Shown here piece after piece: positions 1 to 9,010 of a DNA stretch of 64,000 nucleotides (position 1 is the first letter of the stretch; every line of letters begins with the position of its first letter). This DNA comes from an uncultured Bacteroidota bacterium. GTDB taxonomy: Bacteria > Bacteroidota > Bacteroidia > UKL13-3. Position numbers and translations under genes: made by a program. The stretch is from assembly GCA_903883965.1 (NCBI GenBank), contig CAISCU010000031.1, forward strand, positions 1-64,000, written 5' to 3'. Below the pieces are notes generated by a model, which saw nothing but the letters and a program-made list of their open reading frames with translations, made no database searches and had not been told where the DNA came from.

Positions 1-45
1 GACTCCAAAACAAATGCATCTACAAAATGAAATCAAAATAAAAAC

Positions 46-88
46 CTATAAAAATAAATATCCCCGAAATCACTTGACTTCGAGGATA
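46..88 (-). terminator. Intrinsic terminator after the sugar transporter
   Basis: On the minus strand, arms at 88-79 and 68-59 pair over 10 bp with one G-U pair around a 10-nt loop. They are followed by a T-rich run (complement of 46-58). The hairpin lies 67 bp past the transporter stop codon, in the right orientation. Seen by eye; no folding energy was computed. Confidence 0.65.
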
Positions 89-154
89 TAATTAGTAAAT
101 TTAATCTTTAATAAACTGTATCGTTTATTTAGGACTAGTCAGACTTAAATTTAA

Positions 155-1576
155 TTAATGTCCAGCTCCACTTTCTAAATTATCTACATCAATGCCTTGG
201 TTCTTCAGCACTGATTTTACTTTTAAAGCGTAAAATGCAATATATCCAAAACATAGCAGGGTGATGAAATAAGAATGGTGAATGCCTATTGATGGCACAT
301 CTGCCAATTTCCCTTGTACAGGAGGAATGATAGCCCCTCCTAAAATCATCATAATTAAAAATGCAGAGCCTTGACTGGTATATTTTCCAAGACCTGCAAC
401 TGCCAAACTGAAAATATTAGGCCACATAATACTACAAGCCAAACCGCCACTAATAAATGCATACAATGCTATTTGACCTGTAGTCATTAACCCTACAAGC
501 ATGGCTACTACTCCAAACATACCAAACACAAACAAAGATTTTGCTGGTTTTTCTTGACCCAAAAAGAAACCTGCTACCAAAATACCAACACAAACAGCAT
601 ATACCATTAAGTTACTTACGTCATTACCTCTTAAATAATTAACGGCTAAAATAACACCAAATGCCAAGAACGGAACCACAATGGTGAGTACTTTTTTCAT
701 AGCGCCACCTAAGTTAAATGCACTGATTGCTCCTGTCCAACGACCTATCATTAAACTGCCCCAATACAAGGAAATAAAACCCGATATGAAGGATTCATCC
801 AGGGCTCCAAATTCAGGTAATTTAAGTAAAGCACCCATATTACTTTGAATGGTTACTTCCACACCTACATAAGCAAATATGGCAATCATTCCTAAGTACA
901 ATTGCGGATATTTGAGAGCACCTGCCGCATTTTCGAATGGCTCATTATTGGTGATATCTGGCAATTTTGAAACTCCAAAAAATAAGGCAACAGCCACAAA
1001 TACTCCAGCTAATATAAGATACAAGTTATTGATTGAATCTATAGAAGCATCTGAAGGATTAGACAATGAACCAAACAATACATAACTCACAATCAATGGG
1101 CCAAGTGTGGTACCTAATGAATTAACCCCACCTGCAAAATTGAGTCTATGTGAAGCGGTTTCTACTGAACCCAATGCAGCAACAAATGGCTGTGCTGCAG
1201 TTTGCTGTAAACTAAATCCTATAGCAATTAAAAAGAATGAACTCAAAATTAAATTGAATGAACCTGCATTGACAGCTGGAATGATTGCTAAAGCCCCCAT
1301 CACAGAAATAAGAAGCCCAATGATAATTCCTTTTTTGTAACCAATTTTATTGAGAATATCTACTTTAGAAAACATAGACATCAAAAACAAAATAATTGAA
1401 CCTATGAAATAGCCCCCATAAAATGTTAAGTCTACAAGTTGACTTTGAAATTGACTCAGTTCAAAATGTTTTTTACAAAATGGAATGAAAATTCCATTAG
1501 AAGCTGCTACAAATCCCCAAAAAAAGAACACCACTGCTAAGGTGTACAATTGGGTTTGCTGTTTAGTTGTATTCAT
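155..1576 (-). CDS. Sugar MFS transporter (FucP/glucose-galactose type)
   Basis: Predicted 12-helix inner-membrane permease of the major facilitator superfamily, most like the FucP / glucose-galactose group that imports sugars by proton symport. The 473-residue protein has a long run of hydrophobic helices. Its final third holds a [20 protein letters not shown] stretch and a [10 protein letters not shown] stretch, both typical of this group. The reading frame is open 15 codons further upstream, but MNTTKQQ at 1576 starts the usual soluble N-terminus and follows an A-rich leader, so I chose it. The gene stands alone, with a hairpin terminator downstream and a divergent universal stress gene upstream. 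The exact sugar cannot be told from the sequence. Confidence 0.85.
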   Translation of the reverse strand: MNTTKQQTQLYTLAVVFFFWGFVAASNGIFIPFCKKHFELSQFQSQLVDLTFYGGYFIGSIILFLMSMFSKVDILNKIGYKKGIIIGLLISVMGALAIIPAVNAGSFNLILSSFFLIAIGFSLQQTAAQPFVAALGSVETASHRLNFAGGVNSLGTTLGPLIVSYVLFGSLSNPSDASIDSINNLYLILAGVFVAVALFFGVSKLPDITNNEPFENAAGALKYPQLYLGMIAIFAYVGVEVTIQSNMGALLKLPEFGALDESFISGFISLYWGSLMIGRWTGAISAFNLGGAMKKVLTIVVPFLAFGVILAVNYLRGNDVSNLMVYAVCVGILVAGFFLGQEKPAKSLFVFGMFGVVAMLVGLMTTGQIALYAFISGGLACSIMWPNIFSLAVAGLGKYTSQGSAFLIMMILGGAIIPPVQGKLADVPSIGIHHSYFITLLCFGYIAFYALKVKSVLKNQGIDVDNLESGAGH

Positions 1577-1757
1577 ATTTTCTTTTTTTTTCAAATAAGA
1601 ATAATCTGAGCAGAAAAACAAGTGCTGTTTCAGATTCTAGCACTAAAAATTGATTTAACTCATATCAAAATAACAAAAATAGGTTTTAGATTTGAACTGA
1701 AACATTTAACAATGTGTTCATCCGAATGAATTACATTTACAAATTAATACAAAGACT

Positions 1758-2579
1758 ATGATCAATCATATTATTCTACCTACCGACTTTTCTGCAAGTG
1801 CAAACAAAGCTTTGGACTATGCCATTTTGTTAGCAAAAAAAACAAATTCGAATCTGACCATCCTGCATGTAAATCAAATTGCACTTTTAGACGCGAGCAT
1901 GCCACCAGAATCATACCAGTTGTTTGTAAACGAAATTGAGAATTTTGTAGAAGAAGGTTTTGCTCAAATTAAATCCAAGCTTTCTATTTCAGGAATCAAC
2001 TGTAATTATGAAAGTAAGTATGGTTTCATTGCTGACGAAATATGTGACTTTAGCAACAATGCACAAGCTGATTTAATTGTAATGGGAACCACTGGTACTA
2101 GTGGATTGAGTGAAATTTTAATAGGCAGCAATTGTGCAAGTGTCATTGGCCGCTCTAAAATTCCTTGTTTGGCAATTCCTGAAAATGCAAATGTGAAAGA
2201 GTTTGAAAAAATCATTTATGCAACAGATTACAATGAACCAGAGTTTCCAGCTTTTTCTAGGCTGTTATTCTTTGCAGAATTATTTGATGCTGAAGTAGAA
2301 ATAGTACATGTGGAATCAGAAAACGACCATTATTTTAACGCCGAAAATAATTTCTTCAAGAAGAATAAAAACACCATCAACTACAGTAAAATCAAGTATA
2401 CCAATTTACCTAAAGGCAAAACAGCTGAAGTGATTAATCAATACATTGAACAAAACCAAGCAGATTTATTGGTACTTGCTAAACACAACCGAAATTTCTT
2501 TGATAGGTTAATGCACAGAAGCTTGAGTAAGAAAATGGCATACCACATTCATCTACCATTGCTTATTTTAGTTAAATAG
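1758..2579 (+). CDS. Universal stress protein, two tandem UspA domains
   Basis: The 273-residue cytoplasmic protein carries two UspA folds in tandem. The first (about 1-145) starts with IILPTDFSASANKALDYA and ends with an ATP-binding-type motif, GTTGTSG...GSNCASVIGRSKIPCLAIP. The second (about 150-273) starts with KIIYATDYNE and ends with AYHIHLPLLIL, but its nucleotide-binding loop looks degenerate. Tandem Usp proteins of this length are common in Bacteroidota, usually with no known specific role. The gene is monocistronic, and its stop codon lies 3 bp from that of the convergent rho gene. A TAGATTTG at 1687-1694 could be a -7 element, about 60 bp upstream, but no spaced -33 element is visible. 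Confidence 0.88.
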   Translation: MINHIILPTDFSASANKALDYAILLAKKTNSNLTILHVNQIALLDASMPPESYQLFVNEIENFVEEGFAQIKSKLSISGINCNYESKYGFIADEICDFSNNAQADLIVMGTTGTSGLSEILIGSNCASVIGRSKIPCLAIPENANVKEFEKIIYATDYNEPEFPAFSRLLFFAELFDAEVEIVHVESENDHYFNAENNFFKKNKNTINYSKIKYTNLPKGKTAEVINQYIEQNQADLLVLAKHNRNFFDRLMHRSLSKKMAYHIHLPLLILVK

Positions 2580-2582
2580 GTT

Positions 2583-4064
2583 TTAACCATTCATTGATGC
2601 AAGGAATTCCTCATTGTTGCGAGTTCCTTTCATGTTTTTCAACATCAAGTTCATGGCCTCTTCAGGGTTCATATCAGATATGTGATTCCTGAGTACCCAA
2701 ATACGCTGCAAAGTTGTTTTATCAAGCAACAAATCTTCTCTTCTTGTACTAGATGAAACAATGTCTATTGCAGGGAAAACTCTTCTATTGGCTAATTTCC
2801 TATCCAATTGCAATTCCATGTTTCCAGTTCCTTTAAATTCTTCGAAGATAACTTCGTCCATTTTAGAACCAGTTTCAGTAAGCGCAGTTGCAATGATTGT
2901 TAATGAACCGCCATGTTCAATTTTACGGGCTGCTCCAAAAAATCTTTTTGGTTTGTGCAATGCATTGGCATCAACACCACCTGATAATATTTTTCCAGAA
3001 GCTGGTTGAACCGTATTGAATGCACGGGCCATTCTAGTAATTGAATCCAATAAAATAACCACATCATGTCCGCATTCAACCAATCTTTTAGATTTTTCTA
3101 AAACAATATTGGCCAATTTAACATGCTTATCTGCAGGCTCATCAAAAGTAGAGGCTACAACTTCAGCCCTTACACTTCTTTGCATGTCAGTTACTTCCTC
3201 AGGTCTTTCATCAATTAATAAAATAATGAGATAAACCTCTGGATGATTTTTGGCAATGGCATTGGCAATGTCTTTGAGCAATATGGTTTTACCCGTTTTA
3301 GGTTGGGCCACAATTAAACCCCTTTGCCCTTTACCAATTGGCGCAATTAAATCTATGATTCGAGTAGAATAAGTGCTAGAATTATCAGCAATTTTAAGCC
3401 TTTCATCTGGAAACAAAGGTGTTAAATGCTCAAAAGCTACCCTATCTCTTACTTCAGCAGGATTTCTCCCATTGATAGATTCTATTTTGACAAGTGCAAA
3501 GTATTTTTCTCCTTCTTTGGGTGGGCGAATGGTGCCTTTAACAGTATCTCCGGTTTTTAACCCAAATAATTTTACTTGAGAAGGTGACACATAAACATCG
3601 TCCGGAGAAGGCATGTAATTGTAATCAGAAGACCTTAAAAATCCATAACCATCCTGAATCATTTCTAATACACCTTCGCTGCTAACAATGCTATCTAATT
3701 CTGCATATTGAACGCGTTCGGGCTGATTTTGCCTTTGTTCGTTCCTTTCATTGTTGTTATTGTTGTTGTTGTTGTGATTGGCATGGTTTCTTTCGGGCCT
3801 ATCATTTTTCCATCTTTCTCTTCTATGGTGTTGGTGGGCTTGTTGAGGTTCAGCTTGTTCAGTTTTTTCTGGAGCAGGAGTAACAACAACTACAGGAGCA
3901 TTATCTATTTTAGACTCTTGAACAACAGTTGTTTGAACAATAGTTGATTCTTCTGAAACTACTGGGGTTTCGGCCTTTAAATTTTCTGTTTCAATTTTAG
4001 GTGCTTTTGCAACTTTAGGGCGTCCTCTTCTCTTTTTAGCGGACTCATCTTTTTCTTCTTCCAA
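2583..4064 (-). CDS. rho: Transcription termination factor Rho, disordered N-terminus
   Basis: Hexameric RNA helicase that ends transcription. The C-terminal two thirds are canonical: a cold-shock-like RNA-binding domain (about 130-200, with [12 protein letters not shown] and [14 protein letters not shown]), Walker [13 protein letters not shown], then [13 protein letters not shown] and the [20 protein letters not shown] (Q-loop/R-loop) region. The first 125 residues are low-complexity and charged: an AT-hook-like KKRRGRPK, a Val/Thr/Glu-rich stretch and a run of eight Asn (near 3750-3775). No Rho_N (SAP-like) helical domain is recognisable, although many Bacteroidota Rho proteins have one. 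The start is TTG at 4064. The first in-frame ATG is about residue 134 and an in-frame TAA lies nine codons upstream of the TTG, so no ATG start is possible; ATT two codons upstream is the only other candidate. Confidence 0.95.
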   Translation of the reverse strand: MEEEKDESAKKRRGRPKVAKAPKIETENLKAETPVVSEESTIVQTTVVQESKIDNAPVVVVTPAPEKTEQAEPQQAHQHHRRERWKNDRPERNHANHNNNNNNNNERNEQRQNQPERVQYAELDSIVSSEGVLEMIQDGYGFLRSSDYNYMPSPDDVYVSPSQVKLFGLKTGDTVKGTIRPPKEGEKYFALVKIESINGRNPAEVRDRVAFEHLTPLFPDERLKIADNSSTYSTRIIDLIAPIGKGQRGLIVAQPKTGKTILLKDIANAIAKNHPEVYLIILLIDERPEEVTDMQRSVRAEVVASTFDEPADKHVKLANIVLEKSKRLVECGHDVVILLDSITRMARAFNTVQPASGKILSGGVDANALHKPKRFFGAARKIEHGGSLTIIATALTETGSKMDEVIFEEFKGTGNMELQLDRKLANRRVFPAIDIVSSSTRREDLLLDKTTLQRIWVLRNHISDMNPEEAMNLMLKNMKGTRNNEEFLASMNG

Positions 4065-4065
4065 G

Positions 4066-4140
4066 TCAATGAAATTTAAATGTACAGATTAGGTTGAACC
4101 AATTCGGATTTCTAAAATCATTCGCCTTTAATGTAGACAT
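4066..4140 (-). CDS. Possible 24-codon leader ORF upstream of rho
   Basis: An ATG-initiated frame of 24 codons (starting MSTLKAND, ending TFKFH) ends in TGA one nucleotide before the TTG start of rho. The spacing would suit termination-reinitiation coupling. The peptide resembles nothing I know, and an ORF this short can arise by chance. It is listed because it is the only ATG frame in the rho leader that could feed ribosomes to a weak start. Confidence 0.25.
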   Translation of the reverse strand: MSTLKANDFRNPNWFNLICTFKFH

Positions 4141-4235
4141 TTCTGTTTGTATCAAAAACGCAATAAAAATGAAGCTTAGACCGGAGTTGAATTTCAAAAT
4201 TTGATGATTTGAACTACTCCAACGAATTGTTTTGT

Positions 4236-4251
4236 GTTTACAATAGTAAAC
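4236..4251. promoter_or_regulatory. Palindromic hairpin in the rho/photolyase intergenic region
   Basis: A perfect 6-bp inverted repeat (GTTTAC / GTAAAC) with a 4-nt loop sits 170 bp upstream of the rho start and about 33 bp past the photolyase stop. On the minus strand it has no T-tract downstream, so it is a poor terminator. It could be an operator or a leader structure of rho. The function is unknown. Confidence 0.3.
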
Positions 4252-4284
4252 ATATTTTTTAAAAAAGCAATTATGACATATTTT

Positions 4285-5589
4285 TTATTTTAAGGCGGTT
4301 TGATAAGCATCCAAACATCGTTTTCTGGCAAAAGTATGATCAACTATTGGTTTTGAATATTGGGATGTATTGAATTCAGGAACCCATTTTTGTATGTATT
4401 GGAATTTAGCATCAAATTTTTCAGTTTGCAAACTTGGATTAAACACCCTGAAATATGGAGCTGCATCAGTTCCTGACCCAGATGCCCATTGCCAGCCTCC
4501 ATTATTTGAGCTCAGCTCAAAATCCAATAATTTTTGAGCAAACCAAGCTTCACCCCAACGCCAATCTATGAGTAAATGTTTGGTTAAAAAACTTGCAACT
4601 ATCATGCGCACCCTATTGTGCATGTATCCTGTATGCAACAATTCCCTCATCCCTGCATCTACAATAGGATAACCCGTTTGACCTATTTTCCATAGATTAA
4701 ATTCAGCTTCATTGTTTCTCCATTCAATGAAGTTGTATTGAGGCTTAAACGCACCATTTACTACATGTGGAAAATGCCACAGAATTTGCATGTAAAAATC
4801 ACGCCAAATTAGTTCGTTTAAATATGTCTCGTTTAACCATATGGATTTGTTTACTTTATCACGAATACTGAGCGTGCCAAATCTAAAATGTATTCCCAAT
4901 TTAGATGTTCCCTCAATTGCCGGATAATCTCTGTTTTTATGGTATTCTAGAATAATTTTAGAAGCTATTGTTGTAGGTGGAAATAAAAGCAAAGAGGGCT
5001 GAAATCCGATTGTAGCAAGTGATATTTCTTGAAATTGCTTTTGAATTTGAACACAATTGACAATTAAATCTTCAGAAGGATAATGTACAATGGGATTTTG
5101 ACTCAATTTGAGTTTCCATTTTTTAGCATAAGGAGTAAATACGGTGTAGGGTTTACCATCGTCTTTTACAACTTCATTTTTTTCGAAAACACATTGGTCT
5201 TTGTATGTATGAACCCCAATTCCATTTGCTTGCAACAACTGTTTAATTTTTTCATCTCTTAAAATGGCATCAGGCTCATAATCGTGGTTATAAAAAACCG
5301 AATTCACATGGTATTCTTGTATCAATTCATTCCAAATAGTTGAAGGTGAACCAACTTTAACCAATAAATCGGAGCCAACACTTTGAAAAAGCTTTTTCAA
5401 ATCTGCAACTGTTTGATGGATAAAATGTACCCTTGCATCTGATTGATCGGCTAATTGATGAAGAATATCAGTATCAAAAATAAATACTGGCAAAACCGGT
5501 AACCCTGCACTGAGTGCATGGTATAGGGCGGTATTGTCGTTGATTCTTAAATCTCTTCTATACCAAAATAGATTGATTGTTTGTTGCAT
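4285..5589 (-). CDS. phrB: Deoxyribodipyrimidine photolyase (class I)
   Basis: FAD-dependent, light-driven repair enzyme for cyclobutane pyrimidine dimers. The 434-residue protein opens with the Rossmann-like antenna domain (FWYRRDLRINDNTAL). Its C-terminal helical domain holds the FAD and DNA contacts: LNELIWRDFYMQ, WKIGQTGYPIVDAGMREL, HNRVRMIVASFLTKHL, and the NNGGWQWASGSGTDAAPYFR segment typical of CPD photolyases. Length is normal for the family (about 430-480). It lies in a same-strand series with a response regulator and a TIGR01777 reductase, and the divergent gene beyond them encodes a CarH-like B12 photoreceptor. Photolyase genes are recurrent members of CarH/LitR regulons, so light-induced expression is inferred. 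Confidence 0.93.
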   Translation of the reverse strand: MQQTINLFWYRRDLRINDNTALYHALSAGLPVLPVFIFDTDILHQLADQSDARVHFIHQTVADLKKLFQSVGSDLLVKVGSPSTIWNELIQEYHVNSVFYNHDYEPDAILRDEKIKQLLQANGIGVHTYKDQCVFEKNEVVKDDGKPYTVFTPYAKKWKLKLSQNPIVHYPSEDLIVNCVQIQKQFQEISLATIGFQPSLLLFPPTTIASKIILEYHKNRDYPAIEGTSKLGIHFRFGTLSIRDKVNKSIWLNETYLNELIWRDFYMQILWHFPHVVNGAFKPQYNFIEWRNNEAEFNLWKIGQTGYPIVDAGMRELLHTGYMHNRVRMIVASFLTKHLLIDWRWGEAWFAQKLLDFELSSNNGGWQWASGSGTDAAPYFRVFNPSLQTEKFDAKFQYIQKWVPEFNTSQYSKPIVDHTFARKRCLDAYQTALK

Positions 5590-5621
5590 GTTTTAATAAC
5601 AATTTGAATGGCTATTAAGTT

Positions 5622-6224
5622 TTAATTGATCTGCATACCTGGATACCAAAAGCCATATTTAATGGCAAAAGCTACAAAATTATTTTTTCTGTTTTTAATT
5701 TTAAGTTTGATGGCCAGCATGCGGCATCGGTATTCTATAGTAGCTTCTTCTTTGAACAATAAATCAGCTATTTCTTTGTTAGTTTTTCCTTCGCAGATGT
5801 ACAATAACAATTTTAGCTCATCTCTGTTCAATTGTTTGTAGTCATAGGCATCTTCAGTTCCTCTTCCTAAAGCATTCATCACCTCTGATTCTAGGTTATT
5901 GATCAGAGATTTAGAGATGACGGCTTTTGCACCCAAACTGTAATACGCCGCTTGTACACTGTGTTTTGAATATGATGTAAAAACTACAAAAGGCAAACAG
6001 GGGAATTTGTTTTTTAATTGGTCGGCAATTTCAAATCCATTTTCGGCAGGCAAGTCTAAGTCAAGAATAACCAAATCGAGTTCATCTGTATTTTGGAATC
6101 TAAGAAAAAAATCTTCACCCAAAGTACAATTGGCAACTATTTTAAAATTGCCTTTTTTTTCAATCCGATCTTGAATGATGTATTTCCAAACATCATTGTC
6201 TTCAATTACAGCTAATTTAATCAT
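5622..6224 (-). CDS. LuxR/NarL-family response regulator
   Basis: Two-component output protein of about 200 residues. The receiver domain has acidic residues at IEDND and phospho-acceptor Asp55 in VILDLDLP, with the conserved Ser/Thr and Lys in FTSYS and ISKS. The C-terminal helix-turn-helix (about 135-200) contains GKTNKEIADLLFKEEATIEYRCRML, a LuxR-type recognition region with ICEGKTNKEIA in place of the usual GxSNKEIA. I chose the Met at 6224 (MIKLAVIEDND) because the 17 upstream codons precede the receiver's first strand. The nearest histidine kinase is not in the window, so this is an orphan regulator. It lies 32 bp upstream of photolyase on the same strand and is probably co-transcribed with it. 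Confidence 0.85.
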   Translation of the reverse strand: MIKLAVIEDNDVWKYIIQDRIEKKGNFKIVANCTLGEDFFLRFQNTDELDLVILDLDLPAENGFEIADQLKNKFPCLPFVVFTSYSKHSVQAAYYSLGAKAVISKSLINNLESEVMNALGRGTEDAYDYKQLNRDELKLLLYICEGKTNKEIADLLFKEEATIEYRCRMLAIKLKIKNRKNNFVAFAIKYGFWYPGMQIN

Positions 6225-6468
6225 AGGTAGATATTTAAATTTCTCCCAAAATATCTGTATGAATTTGTATCGCAAAATTTGAATTTAATATTTAAGGCAA
6301 TCCCTAAACTAGCTTATTAACAAAGCCATACGCAATAATTAACCTTTTAATAATACATATCTGACTGGTTGTTATTTTAGCTGACAAAAAGAGGTTTTGG
6401 CAAAAGGTGAATTGTCAAATTGAGCACGCATTATTTTTAGTAGAAAATCATCATTAAGGTTATCCAAA

Positions 6469-7374
6469 TCACTTGTTAGGATATAATTCTGCTAAAGCAA
6501 CAGTCAATTGTTCGTATTTAAATACATAGCCACTTTGTACTATTTTTTCACAACTCACTCGTTGGCTTGCATATAACAAATCAACTATTTCACCTAAGAT
6601 TAATTTCATAAACCACATAGGAATTCCAGGTAACCAAAAGGGCCTGTGCAACCTTTTACTTATAGACTCAAGCAATTGATTGTTGCTAACTGGATGTGGT
6701 GCAACCGCATTAAAAATACCTGTTAGGCCGTTATGATAAACATGTCCATAAATGCCAATTAAGTCGTCAATGTGAATCCATGATTGCATTTGTTTCCCAT
6801 TTCCAAATGGTGCGGCCATACCAAATTTTGCGGGAAATTCTATTGATTTAAGCATACCTGCTTCTCTTGAAAGTACCAAACCCACTCTGATGATAGAAAC
6901 TTTTATTCCAATTGAATTGAAGGCATTTGACTGGTTCTCCCATTCTTGACAAACCTTTGCTAAAAATGAGTTTCCTGCATGGCTGTCCTCTTTCTGATTG
7001 ATGGTTAAACTGCTTTCATAATAACCAATTGCAGATGTACTAATTAAATGTTTTACCTGATGTGATACATTTTTTAAAGTATTTAATAGCAATTGGGTAG
7101 AACTGATTCTACTTTGTAAAATAGTGTTTTTGTAAGCAGTTGTCCACCTGTGATCGGCTATACCAGCACCAGCCAAATGTATGATGGTTGATACCCCTTC
7201 TAGGCATTTGAGATCAATTTCTTGAGTTGATGGATTCCAATAAAACACACCAGGTATATTGGGTTGCTTGTTTCTTGATAATAAATGCAATTGAATGCCC
7301 TTTGAATTGAAATATTTTACTAATTTCCGGGCTATAAACCCACTTGCACCTGTTACCAATATCTTTGTTTCCAT
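6469..7374 (-). CDS. TIGR01777 family NAD-dependent epimerase/reductase
   Basis: Short-chain dehydrogenase of the TIGR01777 (YfcH/SDR39U1) family, 301 residues. It starts with the NAD(P)-binding motif VTGASGFIARKLV, has the family's SRISSTQLLLNTL region and an STSAIGYYESS segment carrying the catalytic Ser and Tyr, and ends in the DUF1731-like region (FWLPGIPMWFMKLILGEIVDLLYASQRV). The substrate is unknown for the whole family. It starts only 26 bp from the divergent CarH-like regulator, so their promoters must overlap neighbouring coding sequence. TIGR01777 genes often sit beside photolyase and B12-dependent MerR genes, which supports a shared light-controlled unit. Confidence 0.85.
   Translation of the reverse strand: METKILVTGASGFIARKLVKYFNSKGIQLHLLSRNKQPNIPGVFYWNPSTQEIDLKCLEGVSTIIHLAGAGIADHRWTTAYKNTILQSRISSTQLLLNTLKNVSHQVKHLISTSAIGYYESSLTINQKEDSHAGNSFLAKVCQEWENQSNAFNSIGIKVSIIRVGLVLSREAGMLKSIEFPAKFGMAAPFGNGKQMQSWIHIDDLIGIYGHVYHNGLTGIFNAVAPHPVSNNQLLESISKRLHRPFWLPGIPMWFMKLILGEIVDLLYASQRVSCEKIVQSGYVFKYEQLTVALAELYPNK
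7360..7367 (+). promoter_or_regulatory. Candidate -7 box for the CarH-like regulator
   Basis: TATCTTTG fits the Bacteroidota TAnnTTTG element and lies inside the first codons of the divergent reductase, 33 bp before the regulator's ATG. The nearest TTG (7344-7346) is spaced too closely for a standard -33, so support is partial. Confidence 0.35.
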
Positions 7375-7400
7375 TGATTTAAAACAATAAAAGCGTTTGA

Positions 7401-8324
7401 ATGTTTAAAACTCTAGAAAATAATAATCTAAAACCATTGGGATCCTTTTCTATTAAAGACATTGAGGCCGTTACCGGCATTAAAGGACATACTTTGCGTA
7501 TGTGGGAGCAGCGCTATGGCATTGTTGTACCTAAAAGAACCGACACCAATATTAGATATTTTGATGACAGTGATTTGAAAAAATTACTGAGCATTAGCCT
7601 ACTCAACAACCATGGATTCAAAATTAGTGAAATAGCTAAAATGAATCCTGAAGATATAACCAAAGAAGTACTGAAGTTAAGTTCTAGCAACCATGCACAT
7701 GAGGTTCAAATCAATGCCTTAATTACTGCTATGCTTGAGTTCAATGAAATTGCTTTCAGTCAACAACTGAGTGCTTGTTTCATTCAGTTTGGTATAGAAT
7801 ATACATTGTTACAGGTTGTTTTTCCTTTTTTAAATGAAATTGGAATTTTATGGCAAATTGGATCTATACAGCCATCGCACGAACATTTTGTAACCAATAT
7901 CATCAAGCAAAAATTATATGTAGCCATTGATGGACAAGTAGGACGTATCAATGCATCTAGCAAAAGATTCATGCTATTCCTACCTGAAAATGAAAAGCAC
8001 AGCATTGGGTTGTTATTTGCCAATTACCTAATTAGATCTAGAGGACACGAGGTTCTCTATTTAGGTCAGGAAGTTCCTTTGAATGATTTAAAGGATGCAT
8101 TTAAACATGAAAATCCTGATTTTATATTGACATTGATGACTTGCGCGCAACCGCATATAGATAAAATTGAATTTGTTGACTTTTTAAGAACCAATTGGCC
8201 TAAGAGTACATTATTGCTAACTGGTTCGCAATTCTTAATGGCCAATATTTCCCAATCCGAAAAAGTACATTTGATCCAAAATTTTGAATCATTTATACAG
8301 CTATTGAATCAATTGCCAAACTAA
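7401..8324 (+). CDS. MerR-family B12-dependent regulator, CarH/LitR-like photoreceptor
   Basis: A 307-residue regulator in three parts. The MerR winged-helix DNA-binding domain (about 15-85) has IKDIEAVTGIKGHTLRMWEQ and the RYG...P.R...RYF wing. A helical cap (about 95-180) carries the Wx9EH motif, with Trp151 and Glu161-His162 correctly spaced. The Rossmann-type cobalamin domain has ExHxxG (Glu198, His200, Gly203) for His-on B12 binding. These are the hallmarks of CarH proteins, which use adenosylcobalamin as a light sensor: the tetramer represses in the dark and is released by light. Their presence here is read directly from the sequence; photosensing itself is inferred. The gene is divergent from the photolyase series, and its stop overlaps that of the convergent gene by 4 bp. 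Confidence 0.87.
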   Translation: MFKTLENNNLKPLGSFSIKDIEAVTGIKGHTLRMWEQRYGIVVPKRTDTNIRYFDDSDLKKLLSISLLNNHGFKISEIAKMNPEDITKEVLKLSSSNHAHEVQINALITAMLEFNEIAFSQQLSACFIQFGIEYTLLQVVFPFLNEIGILWQIGSIQPSHEHFVTNIIKQKLYVAIDGQVGRINASSKRFMLFLPENEKHSIGLLFANYLIRSRGHEVLYLGQEVPLNDLKDAFKHENPDFILTLMTCAQPHIDKIEFVDFLRTNWPKSTLLLTGSQFLMANISQSEKVHLIQNFESFIQLLNQLPN

Positions 8325-9010
8325 TCTCGGCTTTTATTCATAATTGCTTCCATTCGCTTATTTAGTTCTACTTCATCTAGCATTTGGTAATTAATAGGTA
8401 CTTTAAACTGAGTGCTCTCTATAGGAACAGATGCAACTTCTTTGGCTTTCAAATGGATTTTCATTTGATCGGCTTGTATGTAAAATTCCAATACCATTCC
8501 TTCAATTTGTTCAAAGCTGGGATCATTGTTAAAATTAATAGGTATTATTTCAGGGGAATACCAACAATGGCTTTCTAATGTATCTGATTGCATCACTGTT
8601 TTTAAAACCAAGTGCTTGCATTTAAAACCAGCAATTACTCTGTCATCAGGCAATAAAACAGGCTTTAGGAGCAATTGATTAGGATTTTTAAGTTGAGTTA
8701 ATTCCTGTGTGGTTTTCTTGAGCGCAAAACGATTACCAAAAACAGTTAATAACACATACACAGTATTTGAATCTTTGTCAACTATGGTTGTATTCTTGCC
8801 AAAAATACCAATTCCCATTTCGGTTCTACTTTTATTTCCCTTGAAATAAATCACTGCATCTTTGGCAAGCTGTTCAACTTTTGATTGGTATTGTACTGGT
8901 ACATTTTCGTAATTGATATCAAAAAGGACTTTGCCCTCTTTTAATACATTTTGAGCTTGCAAACCCATGAAATAATGAGACAAAACAAGCAATAAAAAAC
9001 ACCTTACCAT
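8321..9010 (-). CDS. Secreted protein, DUF4412/GLPGLI-like, function unknown
   Basis: 229 residues with a short signal peptide ending at GLQAQN, so exported to the periplasm or outer membrane. The body is mostly predicted beta-strand: KVLFDINYENVPVQ, then an AVIYFKGNKSRTEM segment and a later GFKCKHLVLK...WYSPEI pattern. This order (a strand resembling an outer-membrane reporter domain, then a VxGYKCKK-like strand) recalls the DUF4412/GLPGLI group of Bacteroidota, but I cannot assign it firmly. It is the last gene of a run with the crotonase and ComEC, overlapping the crotonase by 7 bp. The pair of stop codons with the CarH-like gene shares CTAA. Confidence 0.6.
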   Translation of the reverse strand: MVRCFLLLVLSHYFMGLQAQNVLKEGKVLFDINYENVPVQYQSKVEQLAKDAVIYFKGNKSRTEMGIGIFGKNTTIVDKDSNTVYVLLTVFGNRFALKKTTQELTQLKNPNQLLLKPVLLPDDRVIAGFKCKHLVLKTVMQSDTLESHCWYSPEIIPINFNNDPSFEQIEGMVLEFYIQADQMKIHLKAKEVASVPIESTQFKVPINYQMLDEVELNKRMEAIMNKSRD

